Of a stretch of DNA of 64,000 bases, positions 58,001 to 64,000 are shown one piece after another (the stretch's first letter is position 1; every line of letters starts with the position of its first letter). A model generated the notes under the pieces. That model did no database searches. It was not told where the DNA came from and saw only the letters and a program-made list of their open reading frames with translations. The position numbers and the translations under genes are program-made. This stretch comes from Acidiphilium acidophilum (GTDB lineage Bacteria > Pseudomonadota > Alphaproteobacteria > Acetobacterales > Acetobacteraceae), in contig NZ_JAWXYB010000018.1 in NCBI RefSeq assembly GCF_033842475.1, positions 186,001 through 250,000 on the forward strand. Direction: 5' to 3'.

Positions 58001-58621
58001 ATGAAGGGCGTGTCCAGCACCGCGCCCTCTCACCCCACCCACCCGATCGCCCACTTCCTCCGGATCCTGCGGGATCTCGCGATCACCGTGACGCGCCAGC
58101 CGCCCAGCCGCACCTTGTCGGAACATCTGCTCGAAACGCTGATCTGGCACCTCGAATATTTCATCTGCCGTCTGGTCCGGGCCGCCATCGCCCCCGACCG
58201 CGCCATGAAACCCCGCCCGAATCCCACCACCACCACCAACGCCCGCCGCCGCGTCGCCGATCGTCCGCCGGGCCCAATGATGCGCTGTACCGCCTGGCTG
58301 GTGCACCTCGCCCCGATCTACCTCCCGGAACTCGTCACCGAAATCGAAGCCGCCCGCACCGAACTCGCGATCCTGCTGTCAGACGGCACCGTGCAAACGC
58401 TCGCCACCGAAACCCCGAAAATCGGTCGCATCCTGCGCCCGCTCTGCCGCATGTTCGGCATCGAGCCGCCCGCCTGCCTCCGCCTGCCACTCCCGATCCG
58501 CAAACCACGGCCCCCGAAACCGCCGAAGCCGCGCCAACCCCGCGATTACGGGTTCACCCTGATCGGCTGCTGGGACGCGCTGGGCCTCCCGGCAACACCA
58601 ACCCCGAAAAAAACCCGCTGA
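58001..58621 (+). CDS. Hypothetical protein
   Basis: A 206-aa basic, proline-rich protein with no family I recognise. The helical N-terminal half (LRILRDLAITVTRQ, EHLLETLIWHLEYFICRLVR) is followed by a disordered Thr/Asn/Arg linker, a helical middle (LVHLAPIYLPELVTEIEAAR) and a PPKPPKPRQPRDYGFTLIGC tail. Antisense frames are also open here because of GC bias, so gene reality is moderately supported by the start position and Cys/Trp placement rather than by homology. Confidence 0.5.
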   Translation: MKGVSSTAPSHPTHPIAHFLRILRDLAITVTRQPPSRTLSEHLLETLIWHLEYFICRLVRAAIAPDRAMKPRPNPTTTTNARRRVADRPPGPMMRCTAWLVHLAPIYLPELVTEIEAARTELAILLSDGTVQTLATETPKIGRILRPLCRMFGIEPPACLRLPLPIRKPRPPKPPKPRQPRDYGFTLIGCWDALGLPATPTPKKTR

Positions 58622-58681
58622 TGCGCCCGGCCCCCGCACGTCCATATCATTACGATGTAATAACGAAACCGACGCCCCCGC

Positions 58682-59488
58682 TCACGAACCGGAGGTCGCC
58701 GCTGCCTTGCTCACGCTGGTCACCGAGGTGAACGGCACCGAAAGCGCCCCGAGATCGAGCGATACCGAATTCGTCCCGCTGGTCACACCCGTCGCGGTCC
58801 CGGTCACCGTGAACGGCAGCGCCGTGGCGGTGCCGGTACTGCCCTGGCCCATCACCGCAACATTATAGGCCCCATCCGGCACCGTCGTGCCCGTCGCATC
58901 CTGGCCGTTCCAGGTCCAGGTATTGCTGCCCTGGGTCGCATTGATCGCGGTATCCAGAATCTGCGTCCCCGCGCTGTTATAAACCGCAATCGCAACCGGC
59001 TCGGCAGCAGGGGCGGTGAAGCTCAGGCTCGCCTTGCCGTTCTGCAAGGGCAACTGGCTCGACGTCGCGCTGACCTGGCTGCCCAGCATCGAGCTCGCCT
59101 GGGTCAGATCGCCAGCCTGGGTCAGCTGGATCAACTGCCCCAGGCTGGTATTGGTGTTGATCTGCTGCTCAACGCTCGAAAACTGCACGAGTTCCGAGGT
59201 GAACTGGCTGGAATCCATCGGGCTGGTCGGGTCCTGATTCTGCAACTGAGTGGTCAGCATGGTCAGAAAATCATTGTAATTGCTCGACAGCGCCCCCAGC
59301 GCCCCCGTGCTGCCTGACGTGGCACTGCCCGAAGAACTGCTCGAAGCCGTCCCGCTTGCGGACGCCGAACCCGCCGAACCGCTACTGCCATTGGTCGTCG
59401 TCGTATTGGTCAACCCCGCAGCCGCGGCATTGGCCGCCGCGGTCAACTGGCTCTGCTGATAAGCGACACTGGCGATACTACCCGACAT
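58682..59488 (-). CDS. flgD: Flagellar hook assembly (capping) protein FlgD
   Basis: A 268-aa protein. An N-terminal low-complexity Ser/Gly/Ala/Thr stretch (30-68) is followed by the FlgD core: NDFLTMLTTQLQNQDPTSPM, then DSSQFTSELVQFSSVEQQIN, and C-terminal FlgD Ig/Tudor-like domains with TWTWNGQDATGTTVPDGAYN. It caps the growing hook and allows FlgE polymerisation. It lies 29 bp downstream of fliK on the same strand, so the two probably form an operon. Confidence 0.93.
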   Translation of the reverse strand: MSGSIASVAYQQSQLTAAANAAAAGLTNTTTTNGSSGSAGSASASGTASSSSSGSATSGSTGALGALSSNYNDFLTMLTTQLQNQDPTSPMDSSQFTSELVQFSSVEQQINTNTSLGQLIQLTQAGDLTQASSMLGSQVSATSSQLPLQNGKASLSFTAPAAEPVAIAVYNSAGTQILDTAINATQGSNTWTWNGQDATGTTVPDGAYNVAVMGQGSTGTATALPFTVTGTATGVTSGTNSVSLDLGALSVPFTSVTSVSKAAATSGS

Positions 59489-59517
59489 CGAAAAACTCCT
59501 TCATCAATCCACTGATT

Positions 59518-61140
59518 TCACGCAATGACATCAAGCCCGAATCGTTGCAGCCCCGCGCCCGCACCGAGCACCCCGGCCGCAATCACCGCAGCCGATGTCG
59601 CAACACCCTGACGGTCATAAACCTGCGCCGCCTCACCCGATCCGAACGAACCGGACGCCGCCCGCCGATCGCCCCCGCCCTGACCCGCCCCTCCACCAGG
59701 CAAAGCACTGCCCTGTCCGTACCAACCCTGGCTCCCCCCTTGGCCACCATTCTGTCCCGCCCCCCCCTGGCTCATGCCAAAAGACCCACCGCTCCCCCCG
59801 GTGCCCGACCCGCTCGCGTCCTGTCGCACCGGTTCGAGATGAAAACTCACACTCCGATGATCGAGCGCCACGCCTGCCTGGGTCAGCATCTGATCCAAAG
59901 CCGAATGATCGGTCTGCAGCGCCGCCAGCGTCGCCGGATGGGTCGCACCGATACTCACCGCCGTCCCCCCCGCCGCCATGGTATCGATCTGCACCGTCAC
60001 CGTCCCGATTGCAGGTGGCGCCATCATGATCGTCAAACGGGTCCCGCCGGCCGCGCCGGACGCATCGGCCGGAATCGGCCCGCTGCCGACGAGAGCCGCC
60101 GCCACCTGCGTCGCCGCAGCACTCACAGGGCTGCTCGCCACCACCCCCGAACCCCCGGAACCCGCCGATGCCACCGCCTCGGTGCCAACCGCCAAACCCG
60201 GGGCGAGCGACCCGGCGGCCATCAATCCGGCGACATTGACCACTGTACCGGTCGGGGAGGCGGACGCCGTCACCGGCGGTGCATGGCCCGGCGTCCCGGC
60301 ACCTTCTCCTGCCGGCACCGCATCGACAGCAGGTCCGGCAGTCGCCACCGCAGCGTGCGCCGCCAAGCCACCCGAAACGACCCCGCTGACCGGCGTCCCC
60401 GGAGCCTGAATCGTCAACCCGTCCAGCGATGAACCAATGGTAGTCGTCTTCGCCGCGTTTGCGGCCGCCCGACCAATATCCGCTTGTTGGCCAGTCCCGC
60501 TGCCCGTTAGCGCCGACGCCGTCGCTCCCCCGCCACCGCTCGACTCCGGCACCGAAACAACCGGCGCCTCCGCCACAGCCCCTCCTGGCGCCATGTTCAG
60601 ACCCAATGGAACGGCGAGCGGTGGCACAATCGGCGGCGCGTCCCCCGGCGCCCCGCTCGCCACCGGCGGGGCAGGGGTGGCCGACGTCGCGGACCGCTTG
60701 GTCTTGTCCTTCACCGTGCTCTTGTCCGACCCGGTGCTGCCCGTCACGGAGGGCGCCTTCTCAGTCGCGGTGGCTCCGGCAGGATCAGCCGTTATCGCAA
60801 CCGTGCCGACTTCAGCGGCGCTTGCCGTATCGGAACTCGCAACCCGACCGCCCTTAACCGAGGCGGCTTTCGGGACATCGGCAACTACCGCGCTCGCCGG
60901 TCCTGCAGCCGATACCCCTTTCGCGATCGACGAACCTGACCCGACGCGACCCGCCGCAGCCTGCGGCACGGCGACACTCAGCGCCTTCGCAAACCCGCCG
61001 CCAGCCTTTGTCACTGTCGCCGCAGGGGCCGCCACCGGCGCACCAGCACCGCCGTCCGGCGAGGAGGCCGCAACAACGACATTGCTGCCGGCAGGCGCCG
61101 CCGCAGATTGTCCGATCGAAGGCGCAGGTGAGATGCTCAT
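59518..61140 (-). CDS. fliK: Flagellar hook-length control protein FliK
   Basis: A 540-aa Ala/Gly/Ser/Pro/Val-rich protein with a long disordered ruler region (1-350). A C-terminal FliK domain carries LTIMMAPPAIGTVTVQIDTM and LMLTQAG-like helix QMLTQAGVALDHRSVSFHLE (about 400-440), then a Gly/Gln-rich tail. FliK measures the hook and switches export specificity. The assignment rests on the C-terminal domain and the flgD/flgE neighbours; most of the protein is low complexity. A sigma-54-like motif overlaps its leader. Confidence 0.85.
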   Translation of the reverse strand: MSISPAPSIGQSAAAPAGSNVVVAASSPDGGAGAPVAAPAATVTKAGGGFAKALSVAVPQAAAGRVGSGSSIAKGVSAAGPASAVVADVPKAASVKGGRVASSDTASAAEVGTVAITADPAGATATEKAPSVTGSTGSDKSTVKDKTKRSATSATPAPPVASGAPGDAPPIVPPLAVPLGLNMAPGGAVAEAPVVSVPESSGGGGATASALTGSGTGQQADIGRAAANAAKTTTIGSSLDGLTIQAPGTPVSGVVSGGLAAHAAVATAGPAVDAVPAGEGAGTPGHAPPVTASASPTGTVVNVAGLMAAGSLAPGLAVGTEAVASAGSGGSGVVASSPVSAAATQVAAALVGSGPIPADASGAAGGTRLTIMMAPPAIGTVTVQIDTMAAGGTAVSIGATHPATLAALQTDHSALDQMLTQAGVALDHRSVSFHLEPVRQDASGSGTGGSGGSFGMSQGGAGQNGGQGGSQGWYGQGSALPGGGAGQGGGDRRAASGSFGSGEAAQVYDRQGVATSAAVIAAGVLGAGAGLQRFGLDVIA

Positions 61141-61151
61141 GTCATCCGCTA

Positions 61152-61169
61152 ATGCAAATCTCCTGCCAA
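61152..61169 (-). promoter_or_regulatory. Sigma-54-like -24/-12 motif upstream of fliK
   Basis: On the minus strand TTGGCAGGAGATTTGCAT contains GG-N10-GC and matches TGGCACG-N4-TTGCW at 15 of 16 positions. It lies only about 12 bp before the fliK ATG, so transcription would start almost at the start codon (nearly leaderless), or the true fliK start is downstream. Confidence 0.5.
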
Positions 61170-61318
61170 CGCCGATCCGGCTTCAACCGGCGCGCCAGCC
61201 CTCACCCCGCCTCCGAACCGGCAGAGTCTGCCGGGCACCATCCGTCCTGTCGGCACATTTTGCCGGGTTGTCCCTCATGCTGAAGGCCCGATTCCAGCGA
61301 TTCTCTGATCCCGCAGCC

Positions 61319-61336
61319 TTGGCACACTTCCTGCTT
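61319..61336 (+). promoter_or_regulatory. Sigma-54-like -24/-12 motif upstream of flgE
   Basis: TTGGCACACTTCCTGCTT has GG-N10-GC and about 14 of 16 consensus matches. It lies 113 bp before the flgE ATG. Hook genes in other alphaproteobacteria (e.g. Caulobacter) are sigma-54-dependent, which fits. With the motif at 61152-61169 it forms a divergent pair in the 308-bp fliK-flgE intergenic region. Confidence 0.55.
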
Positions 61337-61448
61337 AACTGGTTCGCCCCACCGGATGCGGCAACCCGGTGCACGGCGGCACCCATGGGGGCCGGATTGC
61401 GGTGCCGGAACGGACTGAACGCGTATTTCATCGGAGCATGAGGACAGG

Positions 61449-62768
61449 ATGTCGATTTTCGGAGCGTTGGATACCTCGGTGAGCGGCATGCAGGCGCAAT
61501 CGAGCGCCTTCACCAATATCAGCGACAATATCGCGAACAGCCAGACCACCGGCTACAAGGGAGTCGACACCAATTTCATCAATTACCTGGTGCAGAGCAC
61601 GCCCACCTCGAACGGTGCGGATTCCGTCGTCGCGCACCCCGATTATACCAACACCGTGCAGGGCACCGTAACCCAGAGCACCGATCCTCTGGCGCTCGCC
61701 ATCAGCGGTCAAGGTTATTTCGCCGTCAGCGAACCTACCTCCAACACCTCGACCAGCAGCACGAGCCAGGCGTTCCAGGCCCAGCAATATTTCACCCGCG
61801 CCGGCGATTTCTCGCTGAATAAGGAAGGCTATCTCGTCAACGGGTCCGGCGCCTATCTCAACGCCTGGCCGATCACGAACGGCACCGTCAACACATCGAC
61901 CCTTGCGCCGATCCAGATCTCCGAAGGCGCGACCCCGCCGATCGCCACCGGCAACGTCACCATCGCCGCGGCGCTTCCGACCACCCCCGCAACCCCGACC
62001 TCGACCACGCCGGTCAGTACCCAGGTCGATGTCTACGATGCGCTCGGCAACATGCAGCAGCTCAGCCTGAACTGGACCCAGGGCACCGCAGCCAATAGTT
62101 GGAACCTCAACGTCACCTCGCCCAACGCCACCGCCAACCCGATCGCCTCGGCCACCATGGTCTTCGGCCCGACCGGTGCCGATACCGCCGCCGCGAGCGG
62201 CACCCTCAGTACCCTGAAGACCAGTACCGCCAATGCGAGCGCAACCCCCAACACCGATGGCAACGAGGCCACCCTGACGATCCCCGCCGATTTCGGCAGC
62301 GGCGCGCAACCGATCACCCTAAATTTCGGCACCTATGGCGGCACCGCCGGCCTGACCCAGTATGCCGGGACCAGTCTCAACCTCCAGGGCGCGACCCAGG
62401 ATGGTTCGCCCCCCGGCAATTTCAGCAATCTTTCGATCGATACCCAGGGCAACATCACGGTGAATTACAGCAACGGCTTCTCGAAATCGGTCGCCCAGAT
62501 CCCGATCGCGACATTCGATGCGCCGGATGCGCTGCAAAACCAGAGCGGTCAGCTCTACACCGCGAGCCAGGGCTCCGGCGCCGCGACGGTCAATGCGGTT
62601 GGCAGCAACGGCAGCAGTCTGGTCACCGGTTCGATCGAAAGCTCGAACGTCGATATCGCGACCCAGTTCACCAACCTGATCACCGCCCAGCAGGCCTATA
62701 CCGCCAATTCCAAAGTCATCACCACGGCGCAGCAGCTCCTCCAGACCGTCGTGAACATGGTCCAGTAA
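61449..62768 (+). CDS. flgE: Flagellar hook protein FlgE
   Basis: Hook subunit of 439 aa. The N-terminal rod/hook signature is SIFGALDTSVSGMQAQSSAF, then SDNIANSQTTGYKGVDTNF, followed by the FlgE D1 segment LALAISGQGYFAVSEPTS. The C-terminal coiled-coil segment contains LVTGSIESSNVDIATQFTNL and ends ITTAQQLLQTVVNMVQ. AGGACAGG precedes the ATG. It is first in the rightward flgE-flgK unit, 40 bp ahead of flgK. Confidence 0.95.
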   Translation: MSIFGALDTSVSGMQAQSSAFTNISDNIANSQTTGYKGVDTNFINYLVQSTPTSNGADSVVAHPDYTNTVQGTVTQSTDPLALAISGQGYFAVSEPTSNTSTSSTSQAFQAQQYFTRAGDFSLNKEGYLVNGSGAYLNAWPITNGTVNTSTLAPIQISEGATPPIATGNVTIAAALPTTPATPTSTTPVSTQVDVYDALGNMQQLSLNWTQGTAANSWNLNVTSPNATANPIASATMVFGPTGADTAAASGTLSTLKTSTANASATPNTDGNEATLTIPADFGSGAQPITLNFGTYGGTAGLTQYAGTSLNLQGATQDGSPPGNFSNLSIDTQGNITVNYSNGFSKSVAQIPIATFDAPDALQNQSGQLYTASQGSGAATVNAVGSNGSSLVTGSIESSNVDIATQFTNLITAQQAYTANSKVITTAQQLLQTVVNMVQ

Positions 62769-62808
62769 ATAAACCGAGCGTTAATCATTTCAGCGGATAC
62801 TTCCCATC

Positions 62809-64000
62809 ATGAGCATCGCATCCGGTCTGTCCATCGCCAATAGCGGCCTTGCTGCGATCGAGGCGCAACTCTCGGTCGTCTCGCAGAATGTCGCAAACGC
62901 CAACACCGCCGGCTATTCGGCCGAGTCGGTCTCCCTCACCGCCACCTCGGCGCAGGGGCTCGGCACCGGCGTCAGCGCCGGGCCGGCGATCCAGCTGGTC
63001 AACACCAGCATCCAATCCCAGCTCAACGCCTCGGTCGCCGATCAGTCGTTCCAGCAGACCACCGCTTCCGCACTCACCGGGATCGATCAGGTCATGGGTA
63101 CCCCCGGTCAGGGCAACGATCTGTCGAGCCTGCTCGGCAATCTCCAGTCGGGGTTTACCACCCTGCTGAGCGATCCCGGCAATACCGTCCAGCAATCGGC
63201 GGTCGTCGGGACGGCGCAGAACCTGTCCAACCAGATCAACACCATCGCCAGCGCGCTGGGCAGCGCGGTCACGACCTCTCAGGGCAATGTGGTCGCCGGG
63301 ATCAAATCCCTCAACGCGTCGCTCACCCAGGTCGGCACCCTCAACAACCAGATCATCAGCCTCGCCCAGCAAGGCAGGAGCACCGCGGATCTGCAGAACC
63401 AGCGCGATGCCCTCGTGCAGACCATTGCCGGGCTGACCGGCGCGAAATTGATCGCTCAGCCCACCGGCGCGATCGCGCTCTACACCCCGTCGGGCCTGCA
63501 GTTGCCGACCTCCGGCGCCCCACAGCTGAGCGTTTCCGGAACCGGGGCGGTGATGCTCGGCACCCGGAACGTGACCGCCAGTATCACCACAGGGTCGATC
63601 GGCGCCAACCTGGAGCTTGCATCGAGCACCTTGCCCGATCTCCAATCCGGTCTCGACAATGTCGCCGCCACCCTGGCCAACAGCTTCACCGCCTCAGGTC
63701 TGACCCTGTTCACGCCTGCGGGTGCCAGCGCCACGGCGGCATCCGGCTTTTCCAGCCAGATCACCGTCAATCCCGCCGTGACGCAAAATCCGGCTCTGAT
63801 CCGCGACGGTACGCCGGCGAACGTCAATACGAGTGGTGATGCGGGGTTCACCGGCCTGATCGGCACCATCCTGTCCAATACCCTCAACGGCAGCACCGGC
63901 ACTCTCGCCACCACGACCACCGGATTCACCGCTCAGGAAGCGTCGGTCAGCAGCGCGGCCCAAACCGCCAGTACCGCCGCCACGTCGCTCACCAGCGCGC
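62809..64000 (+). CDS. flgK: Flagellar hook-associated protein FlgK (3' end outside window)
   Basis: The frame from ATG 62809 stays open to the window end (397 codons). It begins MSIASGLSIANSGLAAIEAQ and has VVSQNVANANTAGYSAESVS, the FlgK-type N-terminal signature, then LQNQRDALVQTIAGLTGAKL, which matches the conserved LLDQRDxLvxxLS region of FlgK. FlgK joins hook to filament. The C-terminal portion lies beyond 64000. Confidence 0.9.
   Translation, partial: MSIASGLSIANSGLAAIEAQLSVVSQNVANANTAGYSAESVSLTATSAQGLGTGVSAGPAIQLVNTSIQSQLNASVADQSFQQTTASALTGIDQVMGTPGQGNDLSSLLGNLQSGFTTLLSDPGNTVQQSAVVGTAQNLSNQINTIASALGSAVTTSQGNVVAGIKSLNASLTQVGTLNNQIISLAQQGRSTADLQNQRDALVQTIAGLTGAKLIAQPTGAIALYTPSGLQLPTSGAPQLSVSGTGAVMLGTRNVTASITTGSIGANLELASSTLPDLQSGLDNVAATLANSFTASGLTLFTPAGASATAASGFSSQITVNPAVTQNPALIRDGTPANVNTSGDAGFTGLIGTILSNTLNGSTGTLATTTTGFTAQEASVSSAAQTASTAATSLTSA

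Noticed and set aside
61251-61264. Further sigma-54-like motif in the fliK-flgE interval (GGCACATTTTGC)
   Set aside because: The spacing between GG and GC is 8 rather than 10 bp, which sigma-54 does not tolerate.

Overview
The window is about 64 kb of high-GC alphaproteobacterial chromosome. Gene order (rpmH-rnpA-yidD-yidC-engB-argB on one strand), the GlcDEF glycolate oxidase, KDP potassium uptake, a PEP-CTERM protein, flagellar genes and T-rich/A-rich palindromes that I associate with Acetobacteraceae suggest a free-living motile member of that family (Acidiphilium/Acidocella-like). The genus is inference.

Layout. 1-26.8 kb is ordinary housekeeping chromosome: the 3' end of rpmJ, glcDEF, a polytopic membrane protein, clpA and clpS, an LpxR-like outer-membrane protein, a DUF2147 protein, argB, the rpmH-to-engB block, a patatin-like hydrolase, an orphan histidine kinase, an Orn/Lys/Arg decarboxylase, a CueR-like regulator, ilvC, cysK, a DedA protein, an NCS1 permease, a PEP-CTERM protein behind a strong sigma-54-type promoter, and a periplasmic rhodanese. 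26.8-45.7 kb is a wrecked glycan/acyl-modification locus: a GT2 glycosyltransferase, two methyltransferase remnants, an acyl carrier protein, a WcbI-like protein, an acyl-AMP ligase and a giant multi-domain glycosyltransferase. Five mobile elements have been inserted into it: IS256-type, IS1634-type, a roughly 1-kb non-autonomous element nested in the IS1634-type transposase, a RIT element (three tyrosine recombinases), and IS4-type. For four of them, removing the element plus one copy of the target duplication restores an uninterrupted frame: methyltransferase 248 aa, IS1634-type transposase 623 aa, ligase 571 aa, glycosyltransferase 1,398 aa.

45.9-54.3 kb is the complete kdp system: a 27-aa membrane microprotein, kdpF, kdpA, kdpB, kdpC, kdpD and kdpE. 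54.2-58.6 kb holds metZ, a DUF707 protein and two proteins of unknown function. 58.7 kb to the end is a divergent flagellar cluster (fliK-flgD leftward, flgE-flgK rightward) with sigma-54-type promoter motifs on both sides.

The most striking unexplained feature is a 192-bp multi-hairpin element present three times at exactly the same length: between the histidine kinase and decarboxylase genes, between kdpA and kdpB, and (inverted) between kdpD and kdpE. Each copy has a 20-bp central stem with a conserved 35-nt loop and four flanking 8-9-bp hairpins. The stems differ between copies by changes that keep the base pairing, the inner hairpins have exchanged arms between copies, and each copy is bordered by extra inverted repeats particular to its site.
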